A DNA stretch of 57,156 nt from assembly GCA_002842875.1 (NCBI GenBank), contig PHEF01000012.1, positions 1 through 57,156 on the forward strand. The letters are read 5' to 3'. The DNA comes from Alphaproteobacteria bacterium HGW-Alphaproteobacteria-3 (lineage in GTDB: Bacteria > Pseudomonadota > Alphaproteobacteria > Parvibaculales > Parvibaculaceae). Positions 1 through 8,654 of this stretch are shown piece after piece; the stretch's first letter is position 1, and every line of letters starts with the position of its first letter. A program made the position numbers and the translations under genes. The notes under the pieces were generated by a model, which worked only from the letters and a program-made list of their open reading frames with translations, was not told the origin of the DNA and did not search any database.

Positions 1-288
1 CAGATCGTAGGCCAGCGGGAGCCTGTCGAGTTTCCAGTCGAGCTTCGCCTTCTCTGCGCGCTCCGCATTATCGGATGTGGCGGCAACGGCGATTACGCCC
101 GCTTGCTCAAAGTCACTCATCTTGCGGTTCAGATCATTGAGGTAGCCCTTGCAAATCGGGCAGTGGAGGCCGCGATAGACGACCAGCATCGTGAAAGCCG
201 CCGGCTTCTGCTCTGCAAGGTTGAACCTGCCTCCTCCCGCGAGCGGCAGGTCAAGGTTGGGAACGGTGACACGGGACTTAAGCGACAT
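1..288 (-). CDS. Peroxiredoxin-like (AhpC/TSA) protein, partial
   Basis: This is the N-terminal part, about 96 residues, of a thioredoxin-fold peroxiredoxin-like protein; the rest lies beyond the left edge. The visible chain has a short beta-rich lead-in followed by an RGLHCPICKGYL motif with cysteines at about residues 43 and 46. That motif is typical of the AhpC/TSA-like family that reduces peroxides through a cysteine pair. I chose the ATG at 288 because AAGGA lies at good spacing ahead of it; in-frame ATGs at 294 and 303 are alternatives. It follows the sigma/anti-sigma pair on the same strand and could be one of its targets, which would suit an oxidative-stress regulon. That link is an inference. 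Substrate and reductant cannot be read from this fragment. Confidence 0.72.
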   Translation of the reverse strand, partial: MSLKSRVTVPNLDLPLAGGGRFNLAEQKPAAFTMLVVYRGLHCPICKGYLNDLNRKMSDFEQAGVIAVAATSDNAERAEKAKLDWKLDRLPLAYDL

Positions 289-331
289 CGGCATTTCCTT
301 CATTTCAGGGCATCGGTGGAGAATGGCGCGG

Positions 332-997
332 TTACCCGCTCACGGTCCGGACATCGATCCGCCAGGGAAAGAGGTACCGCGCAAAAAAGATGCAGATCAC
401 CGTCAGGAGCGCGACTGACCCTATCTGCCAAACCAGGACCATCAGACTTGCGTCTTGCGCATGGAAAAACCTGAGCCCGAACTCGCCAAGCGCGGTCGCC
501 GCAAGCGCGGCATAGCCGATTGTCGTGTAGGGCGAGACCGGCGCTCCCCGGCGTATGAACGCGATCATCGCGATGGCAGGAACAACACCGAGCGAGGCGA
601 TATTGGGGAGGCAGACCCAATCGACCTGTACCAGAGAACTCCAGGCGCCGCCCGCCACGACGCTCCGGATGCTGCCCACAACAATGATCGCGAGCCAGAG
701 TCCCAACGGCAGCAGTGGAAGAACGCGCTCCCAGACGGGACGGCCGGGAATGCTGGCGCACAGCGCGGCGAGGCCAGCCGCAAGCGCCGTCATCAGCGCC
801 AGCGACTGCTCGAACAGCCAGATGCCTTCGCCGATCTTCAAGGCGATATCCGTCCTCGGGCCCCGGTACCAGACGACAAGAGCTATCCATGGCAAGGAGA
901 GAGCGAGCCATGCAAGCAGTCGAACCGGCGGCGAAGAGAGCCGCCTTACGGGCCGGACCTCTCCTGCCAGAGAACCAACCAGATCTTCCGTTCTCAC
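332..997 (-). CDS. nrsF: NrsF-family (DUF1109) anti-sigma factor
   Basis: A 221-residue protein with six hydrophobic segments, at roughly residues 27-45, 62-83, 92-112, 130-150, 157-175 and 185-208. This is the layout of the NrsF/DUF1109 inner-membrane anti-sigma factors that hold a SigF-type ECF sigma factor inactive. It lies 40 bases downstream of the ECF sigma gene on the same strand, the usual arrangement. The start is a GTG at 997 with GGAG about seven bases upstream; no in-frame ATG lies close by. Cysteines are at about residues 80, 129 and 202. The family normally has a Cys after the conserved His in the HC-x2-D motif near residue 180, which in Caulobacter is one of two cysteines needed for signal sensing. 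Here the motif reads HAQD. The family call is firm; the altered sensing site is my reading from memory of the family. Confidence 0.8.
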   Translation of the reverse strand: MRTEDLVGSLAGEVRPVRRLSSPPVRLLAWLALSLPWIALVVWYRGPRTDIALKIGEGIWLFEQSLALMTALAAGLAALCASIPGRPVWERVLPLLPLGLWLAIIVVGSIRSVVAGGAWSSLVQVDWVCLPNIASLGVVPAIAMIAFIRRGAPVSPYTTIGYAALAATALGEFGLRFFHAQDASLMVLVWQIGSVALLTVICIFFARYLFPWRIDVRTVSG

Positions 998-1037
998 GAG
1001 GTCGCTCCGTCCATTTTTCCAGTCCCGTTCATGCGGC

Positions 1038-1592
1038 TCAGGCTCCCAGAGCTTGTTTCAAGGATTTCATGCCCCTGTGCACCGCCACCTTGAGCGCGGA
1101 AATGGACATTCCCGTCCTCTCGGCCGCTTCCTTCAGGGACAATTCCTGGATCTTCAGAAGCTCTATTGCCCTTCGCTGCCCTGCAGGGAGCGATGCGATA
1201 GCGCTTTTCAGCAGATCCGGGTCGCCCTGCCCGTCCTCAAGCCAGTTCGTTTCATCTCCGGAAAATGTTTCAGGCAGTGTGTCCGTTGTGACTTCGTTTT
1301 TTGCTTTTCTGATGTGCCGCCGCTGAAGATCGACAAGCCGCCTGCGAAAAATGGCGCTCAGCCACGGAAGAAAAGGCCGCGACGGATCGTAGGTGTGCCT
1401 GACGGAATGCAGCGAGAGGAGCACGTCCTGGACCAGGTCCTCCGGTTCGATGGAGCCGATCCATTTCGCTCTCGCCTGCCGCCGGAGCACGGGTACGACC
1501 GATCTCAGGAGATGTTCATAGGCAGAACCATCGCCGGCCTGCGCCGCCTGCATCAGGCTTTCAAGGGAGACGTTTTCGGTCCCGGTTTCCAT
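1038..1592 (-). CDS. ECF RNA polymerase sigma factor (SigF-like)
   Basis: A 184-residue ECF sigma factor. Region 2 contains EDLVQDVLLSLH followed by the W-L-x-x-I-x-R-R core-binding and -10 recognition stretch (about residues 45-85). Region 4 is a helix-turn-helix with LSLKEAAERTGMSISALKVAVHR near the C-terminus. I start it at the ATG at 1592, preceded by a purine-rich GGCGGAG. A longer open frame to 1709 exists, but that part is basic and unlike the family. The NrsF anti-sigma gene follows immediately, so the two form a regulatory pair. In Caulobacter the matching pair responds to oxidative and metal stress. The nearby peroxiredoxin-like gene and copper efflux genes fit that theme, but direct control of them is not shown. 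A TetR gene starts divergently 119 bases away. Confidence 0.85.
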   Translation of the reverse strand: METGTENVSLESLMQAAQAGDGSAYEHLLRSVVPVLRRQARAKWIGSIEPEDLVQDVLLSLHSVRHTYDPSRPFLPWLSAIFRRRLVDLQRRHIRKAKNEVTTDTLPETFSGDETNWLEDGQGDPDLLKSAIASLPAGQRRAIELLKIQELSLKEAAERTGMSISALKVAVHRGMKSLKQALGA

Positions 1593-1676
1593 GACTCCGC
1601 CCGGAGCGTGCCGCTCCGCTTGTTCTGGGCAATTGCCGGATTTCCGGTATCTCTTGCCCTCCCTGTCCGGCAAAAA

Positions 1677-1688
1677 GTAATATCTTAC
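1677..1688. promoter_or_regulatory. Inverted repeat, candidate TetR operator
   Basis: GTAA-TATC-TTAC is a perfect 4-bp inverted repeat with a 4-base centre. It ends 22 bases before the GTG start of the TetR gene at 1711 and lies between that gene and the divergent ECF sigma gene. The position fits autorepression by the TetR protein. The arms are short, so chance is possible. Confidence 0.35.
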
Positions 1689-1710
1689 CGGTCGTTTAGG
1701 AACAAGCACC

Positions 1711-2295
1711 GTGCCACGCCGAAAGTCATTCGAACCCGAAATCGCGCTGGAAAAGGCTCAGTCTCTTTTCTGGGAGATGGGTTACGACGCGACGTCCATA
1801 TCCGCCCTCGAAAAGCGGATGGGCATTAACCGTTTCAGCATCTACGAGACCTTCGGCGACAAGAAGGCTTTGTTCCTTCAGTGTCTTGAGACCTATTCGC
1901 AGGACATGAAAGCCGGCAATCTTGCCCTGCTGCGGAACCCGGGCGGGCTCGACGGTATCCGAAAATTCCTGACGAGAATGGTGGAAGGTCCGCCAGCGGC
2001 CCGGCGCCGCGGCTGCTTCATGATGAACTCGCTTGTCGAGATTTCGGGACGGGACGCCGATGTGAGCCGGATCGTCGATACGCATTTCCGTCTCGTGGAG
2101 CGAAGCCTGAGACGCGCGGTGGACGAAGCCAAGTCGAGGGGCGAGGTAGCTCTCGGCGTCGCGACGGTGGACACGGCGAGGACCTTGCTCGCGCTCGCCC
2201 ACGGCGCCTTGTCGCTCGGCAGGAGCGATTTCGGGCGTCCGGTCGCGCGCACCGCAATCCAATCCGTTCTCGACCGGTTAACACGCGAACATTGA
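1711..2295 (+). CDS. TetR/AcrR family transcriptional regulator
   Basis: A 194-residue TetR-type repressor. The N-terminal helix-turn-helix (about residues 10-55) includes a recognition helix around INRFSIYETFGDKKALF, followed by a helical ligand-binding domain with a GCFMMNS segment. The start is a GTG at 1711 with AGGAAC upstream; the next in-frame ATG would cut into the DNA-binding domain. It reads divergently from the ECF sigma gene and convergently to the CusA-type pump gene, so its target is not obvious from position. A short inverted repeat just upstream is a candidate autoregulatory operator. The family is clear; ligand and regulon are unknown. Confidence 0.85.
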   Translation: MPRRKSFEPEIALEKAQSLFWEMGYDATSISALEKRMGINRFSIYETFGDKKALFLQCLETYSQDMKAGNLALLRNPGGLDGIRKFLTRMVEGPPAARRRGCFMMNSLVEISGRDADVSRIVDTHFRLVERSLRRAVDEAKSRGEVALGVATVDTARTLLALAHGALSLGRSDFGRPVARTAIQSVLDRLTREH

Positions 2296-2364
2296 TCCCT
2301 GCCTGCTGCCGGGCGATGAGGTGACCGCGCGAGATCTGGACCGGCGGGAGTCTTGAAAGGCCAC

Positions 2365-5300
2365 TCACATTGGCGTCCGCCCACCGGTTCCTTCGCCGTC
2401 ATTTGGCAACCTCATGCCGTGGACGATTGCGTAGATCGCCGGGATCACCACCAGCGTGAGGATGGTCGATGAGACCATGCCGCCAATCATCGGTACGGCG
2501 ATGCGCTGCATCACCTCGGCGCCGGTTCCCGTGGCCCAGAGGATCGGCAAGAGACCGGCCATGATGGTGATGACGGTCATCATCTTCGGCCGCACGCGCC
2601 CGACAGCGCCCTCCATGATCGCGGCGTTGATATCTGCGCGGGTGAAGGCTCGACTCTCCGCCACAGCGAGGGCCCTGGCGTCGCGGAGCGCGTGGTCAAG
2701 ATAGAGCAACATCACGACGCCGGTTTCGGCAGCCACCCCCGCCAGGGCGATGAAGCCGACAGCTGCGGCAACGCTCATGTTGAAATCGAGGGCCGCCATC
2801 AGCCAGAGCCCGCCCACCAGCGCGAAGGGCAGCGACAGCATCACGATGAAGGTCTCGGTCAGGCCTTTGAAGTTGAGATAGAGGAGCAGGAAGATCACCA
2901 GCAGCGTGACCGGGATGACGACGGAAAGGCGCTGCTGCGCGCGGGCCAGATATTCGAACTGGCCGCTCCAGGCCACCGTGTAGCCGGGCGGCAACGCGAC
3001 TTCGCCGGCGACCACGCGCTGTGCCTCGCCGACATAGCCGCCGAGATCGCGGCCGCGGATATCGACAAACACATAAACGACCGGCTGGCCGCTTTCGGTG
3101 CGCACCATGGTGGGGCCGCGCGCCCGCGTAATGTCGGCGATCTCGCCGAGCGGAACGGCGGCGCCCGCGGGCGTCGTGACGAAAACCTCTCTCGCGATCG
3201 CCTCCGGGTCGGCGCGGGAGGCCTGCGGATAGCGCAGCACCACGTCATAGCGCTCTCGTCCTTCGACGGTCGTGGTCAGCGCTTTCGCACCCAGCGCCAT
3301 CGAGATCGTGTCCTGCACCGTCTCCATTGAGAGCCCATGCCGGGCGATCCGGTTCCGGTCGGGCTTGATGTCGAGGAAATAACCGCCGTTGACGCGCTCG
3401 GCATAGGCCGACGAGGTGCCGGGAACGGCGCGCAGGACGGCTTCGATCTCGCGGGCGATCCGTTCCAGTTCGACGAGATCGGGCCCGAAGATCTTGACGC
3501 CGACCGGCGTGCGGATGCCAGTCGAGAGCATGTCGATGCGGGCCTTGATGGGCATCGTCCAGGCATTGGAGACGCCGGGGAACTGAAGCGCGGCGTCCAT
3601 TTCGGCGATCAGCTTGTCGAGGTTCATACCCGGCCGCCAGTCGTCTTCGGGCTTCAGATTGATGGTCGTCTCGAACATTTCAAGCGGCGCGGGATCCGTC
3701 GCGCTGTCGGCGCGGCCCGCCTTACCCCAAACCGACGCGACCTCAGGGAAGCCGGCAATGATCCGGTTCTGCGTCTGCAACAGTTCGGCGGCCTTCGTTA
3801 CCGAGAGGCCCGGCAACGTGGTCGGCATGTAGAGGAGCGTCCCCTCGTTGAGATTTGGCATGAACTCCGAGCCGATGCGGCCAAGCGGAACGACGGTAAC
3901 CGCAAGTACGATGACGGCAGCAAGGATGGTAACGCCCCGGGCGCGTAACACCAGTCCGATCACCGGCCGGTAGAGCCAGATCAGCGCCTTGTTGAGCGGA
4001 TTCCGGCCCTCCGGCGCAATCCGTCCGCGAATAAAAATCATCATCAGCACCGGCACCAGCGTGATCGAAAGAAAGGCGGCGCCCGCCATTGCGAAAGTCT
4101 TGGTCGCGGCGAGCGGCTTGAAGAGCCGGCCTTCCTGCGCCTCCAGCGCGAAAATCGGCAAGAAGGAGACGGTGATGATGAGCAGGCTGAAAAAGAGCGC
4201 CGGACCCACTTCCTGCGCCGCTTCGATGACGACGGCGGCGCGCGAGGCGCCAGGCGGCGCATGTTCGAGCCGCTTGTGGGCGTTTTCGATCATCACGATC
4301 GCGGCGTCGACCATGGCGCCAATCGCGATCGCGATGCCGCCGAGGCTCATGATGTTGGACGGGATACCGAGCACATGAGTTGCGGCGAGCGCCATCAGAA
4401 TGCCGACCGGCAGCGCGACGATCGCGACAAGGGCGCTACGCGCATGCCAGAGGAACAGGAAGCAGACCAACGCCACGACGACACTTTCCTCGACGAGAGT
4501 GCGCACCAGCGTATCGATGGCGCGGCCGATCAGCGCCGAGCGGTCATAGACCTCGACGATCTCGGTGTTGCCGGGCAGGCTCGGTGCAACGGCCGCAAGC
4601 TCGCGCTTGACGTTTTCGATGACGTCGAGCGCATTGGCGCCATGACGCTGCAAGGCGATGCCGGAGACCGCCTCGCCTTCGCCGCCCAGTTCGGCAACGC
4701 CGCGTCTTTCGTCCGGTGCAAGCTCGACGCGCGCCACATCGCGCAGCAGGAGCGGCGTGCCGTTCTCTGCCCGTAGTACGATCTTCTCGATATCCTCGAT
4801 GCCGCCGAGATAGCCCCGGCCGCGGATCATGAATTCGGTTTCAGCAAGCTCGATGGTGCGGCCGCCGACATCCATGTTGCTGGCGCGCACCGCGCTGGCG
4901 ATTTCGGCAAGTGAAAGTCCGGTACTTTTCAGCAGGAGTGGATTGACGATGATGGCATACTGCCGGACGAAGCCGCCGACCGTTGCGACCTCGGCGACGC
5001 CTTCGGCGCGCGAGACGGCGAAGCGGACCTGCCAGTCCTGAAGCGAGCGGAGTTCGGCGAGGTTCAGCTCCGAGGATTTCAGCGCATACTGATAGACCCA
5101 GCCCACGCCGGTCGCGTCCGGTCCGAGCGACGGCGTCACGCCGTCGGGCAGACGTTCGGCCGCCGCGCTCAGATATTCGAGAACGCGGCTCCGTGCCCAG
5201 TAGAGATCGGCGCCGTCCTCGAAAATGACATAGACGAAGGAAACGCCAAAGAAGGAAAAGCCTCGCACGACGCGGGAACGCGGCACGTTGAGCATCGCGG

Positions 5301-5511
5301 TGGCGAGCGGAAAGGTCACCTGGTCCTCGACGACCTGCGGCGCCTGGCCGGGATAGTCGGTGACGATAATCACCTGTGTGTCCGACAGGTCCGGTATCGC
5401 GTCGAGCGGAATGCGCGCGATCGAATAAACACCGGCAACGATCGCAAAAAGCGCGCCGATCAGCACCAGAACGCTGTTGCGCGCCGACCAGCCGATGATG
5501 TTCGCGATCAT
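2365..5511 (-). CDS. cusA: CusA-type Cu(I)/Ag(I) efflux RND pump
   Basis: A 1048-residue heavy-metal RND pump of normal length, covering both halves of the 12-helix permease. The proton-relay region in helix 4 reads GGIAIAIGAMVDAAIVMIEN, with the Asp at about residue 402. The three methionines that carry Cu(I)/Ag(I) through E. coli CusA are in equivalent contexts: YMPTTLPG (about 562), APLEMFETT (about 612) and RIDMLSTG (about 661). This points to monovalent copper or silver rather than the Zn/Co/Cd of CzcA. The start ATG at 5511 overlaps the stop of the adaptor gene by ATGA, so the two are translationally coupled. No outer-membrane channel gene of the CusC type is next to it. Family confidence is high; metal preference rests on the methionine pattern. 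Confidence 0.93.
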   Translation of the reverse strand: MIANIIGWSARNSVLVLIGALFAIVAGVYSIARIPLDAIPDLSDTQVIIVTDYPGQAPQVVEDQVTFPLATAMLNVPRSRVVRGFSFFGVSFVYVIFEDGADLYWARSRVLEYLSAAAERLPDGVTPSLGPDATGVGWVYQYALKSSELNLAELRSLQDWQVRFAVSRAEGVAEVATVGGFVRQYAIIVNPLLLKSTGLSLAEIASAVRASNMDVGGRTIELAETEFMIRGRGYLGGIEDIEKIVLRAENGTPLLLRDVARVELAPDERRGVAELGGEGEAVSGIALQRHGANALDVIENVKRELAAVAPSLPGNTEIVEVYDRSALIGRAIDTLVRTLVEESVVVALVCFLFLWHARSALVAIVALPVGILMALAATHVLGIPSNIMSLGGIAIAIGAMVDAAIVMIENAHKRLEHAPPGASRAAVVIEAAQEVGPALFFSLLIITVSFLPIFALEAQEGRLFKPLAATKTFAMAGAAFLSITLVPVLMMIFIRGRIAPEGRNPLNKALIWLYRPVIGLVLRARGVTILAAVIVLAVTVVPLGRIGSEFMPNLNEGTLLYMPTTLPGLSVTKAAELLQTQNRIIAGFPEVASVWGKAGRADSATDPAPLEMFETTINLKPEDDWRPGMNLDKLIAEMDAALQFPGVSNAWTMPIKARIDMLSTGIRTPVGVKIFGPDLVELERIAREIEAVLRAVPGTSSAYAERVNGGYFLDIKPDRNRIARHGLSMETVQDTISMALGAKALTTTVEGRERYDVVLRYPQASRADPEAIAREVFVTTPAGAAVPLGEIADITRARGPTMVRTESGQPVVYVFVDIRGRDLGGYVGEAQRVVAGEVALPPGYTVAWSGQFEYLARAQQRLSVVIPVTLLVIFLLLYLNFKGLTETFIVMLSLPFALVGGLWLMAALDFNMSVAAAVGFIALAGVAAETGVVMLLYLDHALRDARALAVAESRAFTRADINAAIMEGAVGRVRPKMMTVITIMAGLLPILWATGTGAEVMQRIAVPMIGGMVSSTILTLVVIPAIYAIVHGMRLPNDGEGTGGRTPM

Positions 5512-7058
5512 GGCGCCACCTGCTCGGCGGTAAAGGCCGAAAGCGCCGATTGAAGATTGCTCTCGGCATCAATCAGGAAAATTCCGGAGGTGACGACCTC
5601 TTCGCCGGGGACAAGACCCTCCCTGATTTCGACGTCGGCGCCGGCGCGGGCACCGAGACGAACATCGCGCGGTTCGAAGAGCCCGTTGCCGCGCGCGACG
5701 AACACGACCTGACGGGTGCCGTCATCGATGACCGAGGCAACCGGTACCGCGAGAGCCGGTCCGTCGCCAACCGGTGCGTCGATCTCGACGCTCACGAAAT
5801 GTCCGAGCTTGAGGCGCCCATCCGCATTCGGCACAACCAGCCGGACCCTGCCCGAGCGGGTCGCCATGCCGATATCGGGATAGACGAAATCGACAATCGC
5901 TTCGCGCGTATCTCCGGGCATTGCCGGCATCGACAATCGCGCGCTCTGCCCGGGCCTGACAAATGCAAGATCCTGTTCGGCGATTTCGGCAATCACCCAG
6001 AGGCTCGACAGATCGGCGATCCGGAAGAGCGTGTCGCCGGCGGCAAAGCGCATGCCGTCGAGCGAGGGCTTCTCGAGCACGGTACCGCCGAGCGGCGCGT
6101 CGAAAGTCACCACCCGTGCCGGTGCACGCGTGCGTGCCATTTCTGCGATGACGGCGTTGGAAATGCCGAAGAGGCGGAGATTTTTCGCGGCACGTTCGAC
6201 ATCGCTGCCGCCGCGCGACAGCGCCGAGAGGTAGTCGGCCTGTTTGCGCAGCAGCTCGTCGCTTTCGATCCAGGCTGTCAGCAGCGGCTCGCCGGCCGTC
6301 ACCGTGCCGCCGGTGGTGCGGACATCGAGACGTTCGACGAAGCCGTCGAAGCGAGCCGTTACCAGCGCGACGCGGGCCTCGTCCGCCGTCACGGTGCCGG
6401 CGCCGCGGACCGTGCGAACGAGGTCGCGGCGTTCGACCGCCACCGTTCGAACGCCGGCGCGTTGCGTCTTTTCCGGACCGATACGAACGGTCCCGGCGGG
6501 GGCCGCAACCTCCTCCTCATAAACGGGGATGTAGTCCATCCCCATCGAATCCTTTTTCGGCACCGGCGATACGTCCGGCAGGCCCATCGGGTTGCGGTAA
6601 TAACGGACTTTCCGCTCTCCAGACGCGGCAGTCGCGGCGCCCGCCGCCGCCTCCACCGCCGTATAGATAACCGCACCTTCGACGAGATCAGAAACGCCGT
6701 CGACTTCGGCCACGATGCCGAGCGCCCAGCGACCAGCCATCGCGATTTTCGTTTCGAAGGCCAGAACGTCCGGCGCACCGGCCGGGACCGGGGCGAGCGG
6801 CGCATCCATCGCCGCCATGCCGTCGGGGCCCATGTCGAGCCGGGCCGAGACGATATTCATGCTCCCGCCTGGAACAGACGCACCGCTCGGGTCAAGCAAC
6901 CGGACCTCGATCCGCACGCTCTCGCCGACCGGAATTTTCTCTGAAACGGCCTCGAATTTGTGAGCTTGAGATCCGGCGCCGGCGATGCTCCATACGCCGG
7001 CTGCCGCCACGACGGCCGCAAGCATGGCGGTCGCGAACGCCTTGGATAAGCGAACCAT
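5508..7058 (-). CDS. cusB: CusB-type efflux adaptor (membrane fusion protein)
   Basis: A 516-residue periplasmic adaptor that would link the CusA-type pump to an outer-membrane channel. After an N-terminal hydrophobic anchor or signal (about residues 7-27), residues 34-135 form an extra Ig-like region resembling FixH/YtkA domains. Residues 153-180 are a heavy-metal-binding segment of the YYRNPMGLP...DSMGMDYIPVY type with several Met. The rest is the lipoyl, helical-hairpin and beta-barrel core of CusB proteins. I start it at the ATG at 7058, which has GGAG seven bases upstream and gives a clean signal sequence. The open frame to 7274 ahead of it overlaps the upstream gene. It overlaps cusA by four bases. 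The extra N-terminal domain makes it longer than classical CusB and may help collect metal. Confidence 0.9.
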   Translation of the reverse strand: MVRLSKAFATAMLAAVVAAAGVWSIAGAGSQAHKFEAVSEKIPVGESVRIEVRLLDPSGASVPGGSMNIVSARLDMGPDGMAAMDAPLAPVPAGAPDVLAFETKIAMAGRWALGIVAEVDGVSDLVEGAVIYTAVEAAAGAATAASGERKVRYYRNPMGLPDVSPVPKKDSMGMDYIPVYEEEVAAPAGTVRIGPEKTQRAGVRTVAVERRDLVRTVRGAGTVTADEARVALVTARFDGFVERLDVRTTGGTVTAGEPLLTAWIESDELLRKQADYLSALSRGGSDVERAAKNLRLFGISNAVIAEMARTRAPARVVTFDAPLGGTVLEKPSLDGMRFAAGDTLFRIADLSSLWVIAEIAEQDLAFVRPGQSARLSMPAMPGDTREAIVDFVYPDIGMATRSGRVRLVVPNADGRLKLGHFVSVEIDAPVGDGPALAVPVASVIDDGTRQVVFVARGNGLFEPRDVRLGARAGADVEIREGLVPGEEVVTSGIFLIDAESNLQSALSAFTAEQVAP

Positions 7059-7120
7059 ATGACTCTCCAGAAGCTGATGTGACAGTGACGCGCAACCGGA
7101 AGAGGCCGCGCGCCGGTGCG

Positions 7121-7522
7121 TCACACCACCCTGGGAGGGCGTCGCAAGGGTGAAGGAAAAAGATCGGTCCGGCCAATATCCGGCTCGCGAACCGATTTGA
7201 GGACAAGCTCGACGGGAACAAATCCAGGCGCGGCGGCGAGCTGAAGCGGCAACTTGCCGCAGGCAGCCATGCAAAGGGCCGAGCCTTCACAGGCTCTCGT
7301 TCCAGTGCCGTCGCAGCACGGACCGGCCATATCGCCCATGACACCTGCCATATGCGACGGTGCGTCCGTGCCGGCCGTTGCATGCGCCATCGCCACCATA
7401 TCGAGGCCAGTCACCGGCGCCGCAACCATCGTCAGCAGCAGCACAGCTGCCAGCACCGCCGCAAACCAATGGCGGGCCCGGGACATGTTTCGGCGACTGT
7501 GGACGTATCGCATCATGGCCAC
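7121..7522 (-). CDS. Small exported Met/Cys-rich protein, possible metal sensor
   Basis: A protein of up to 133 residues with an N-terminal hydrophobic segment (about residues 19-40) that looks like a signal peptide. Next comes a Met/His patch around HMAGVMGDMAGP and a cysteine group spaced CC-x6-C-x5-C-x3-C. The C-terminus is Pro/Arg-rich. It sits just upstream of cusBA on the same strand, so a role in binding or sensing copper is likely. It resembles small copper-responsive leader or regulator proteins (CopL-like or DUF2946-like) placed ahead of copper genes, but I cannot assign it to one. The start is uncertain: GTG at 7522 or ATGs at 7516, 7513 and 7486 are possible, none with a strong ribosome site. 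Confidence 0.55.
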   Translation of the reverse strand: MAMMRYVHSRRNMSRARHWFAAVLAAVLLLTMVAAPVTGLDMVAMAHATAGTDAPSHMAGVMGDMAGPCCDGTGTRACEGSALCMAACGKLPLQLAAAPGFVPVELVLKSVREPDIGRTDLFPSPLRRPPRVV

Positions 7523-7644
7523 AGGCTAACACAGCCCCTTCTTCCGCCAACTACACAAATTCGTCATGGAAAGCCACAGGGTTTGCTTGACCGGTGGCAG
7601 GACCTGGCAAGCATTGTCTATCCGCCGGCGCGTCCGGTGCCCCG

Positions 7645-8628
7645 TCAATGCGCCCCGATTCCGTCATCAGCCGACTGCAGCTTGCGCCAACGCAGCGGCG
7701 TTACGCCGAACTCCCGGCTGAAGGCGCGAATGAAGGCAGCGGCAGAACTGTATCCCGCCATGTCGGCCGCCGCCTCCACGGATATGTCCTCGGTCAGCAT
7801 CTTGCGCGCCATCAGCGTCAGGCGCATGCGCGCGAGCGTCTGCATCGGCGTGCGGCCGACAATGCGCCGGAAGTCTTCGGCGAACTTCGTGCGCGACATA
7901 CCGGCCATGCGGGCCAGCCGGTCGACACTCCAGTCATCGAGCGGTGCATCCAGAAAAGCCCGGATGGCTGTGATGATACCCCTGCTCTTCACCATGCCGA
8001 TCTCCGGGCCATCTCCATCGCCCCGATTTTCGAGGATGGACCGCGTCATGTTGATGACGATGATTTCGGCAATTCTCCGTATGATGATCGCCTGTCCATA
8101 TTCATGACCGGCGCCGACGAATTCCTCGTCGAGCATTTCCGCCGCCTTCCAGATACGGCGTGCGCACTCCGGTGACGATTCGTGACTCAGATAGATCGGA
8201 CCGATGATGAGATTGCCGAGGGCCATTTTCTCGGACGGCACGACACCGAGCAGGAGTTCGACCTCGCTGCCTGCATCGATCTGTTCGGAAATGGGTACGC
8301 GCAGAAATCCGTCCGGCGCAGCGGCCTCCCCGGAGGTCTCAATCGAATGAATGCGGTGCGGTGCGAGGCCGCTGATGCCCACGATCGCGCCTGGCGCAAG
8401 ATCGATGCTTTTCGGTTCGGGAAAGTCGATCGTCAATCGCAAATTCCCCTTGCGCACCATGAAGCAATAGGAGAAATCGCCGGGATCGAGACGCTTGTTG
8501 ACCGGGTATGATGCGAAGGAGCGGAAAAAATAAACGCCGTCCATCCGCACGTCCGCGCGAATATCGCTTGCGGCCCTGTTGCCGGCGGATCGCGAACCCT
8601 TCGCTTCGGCTCCTGTTTTATCGGCCAT
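7645..8628 (-). CDS. AraC family transcriptional regulator
   Basis: A 327-residue AraC-type regulator. The first two thirds are an effector-binding region with a cupin-like stretch (around DPGDFSYCFMVRKGNL and PGAIVGISGLAPHRIHSIE). The last 100 residues carry the two helix-turn-helix units, around SVDRLARMAGMSRTKFAEDFRR and VEAAADMAGYSSAAAFIRAF, ending in the usual FGVTPLRWR. I start it at the ATG at 8628; the open frame further upstream lies inside the aldolase gene. It is the last gene of the arene-degradation operon, 26 bases after the aldolase, so it is probably the pathway activator responding to substrate or an intermediate. That role is inferred from position. Confidence 0.87.
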   Translation of the reverse strand: MADKTGAEAKGSRSAGNRAASDIRADVRMDGVYFFRSFASYPVNKRLDPGDFSYCFMVRKGNLRLTIDFPEPKSIDLAPGAIVGISGLAPHRIHSIETSGEAAAPDGFLRVPISEQIDAGSEVELLLGVVPSEKMALGNLIIGPIYLSHESSPECARRIWKAAEMLDEEFVGAGHEYGQAIIIRRIAEIIVINMTRSILENRGDGDGPEIGMVKSRGIITAIRAFLDAPLDDWSVDRLARMAGMSRTKFAEDFRRIVGRTPMQTLARMRLTLMARKMLTEDISVEAAADMAGYSSAAAFIRAFSREFGVTPLRWRKLQSADDGIGAH

Positions 8629-8654
8629 GCGTGAGTGCGTTCTCAACGGGGTGA

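Noticed and set aside
300-1829. Long plus-strand open frames over the NrsF and sigma genes
   Set aside because: They are antisense to genes with clear family motifs. The Arg/Pro/Gly-rich translations are typical of GC-rich shadow frames.
2456-4776. Plus-strand open frames over the CusA-type pump
   Set aside because: The minus strand encodes a full-length pump with all metal methionines; the plus frames show no domain.
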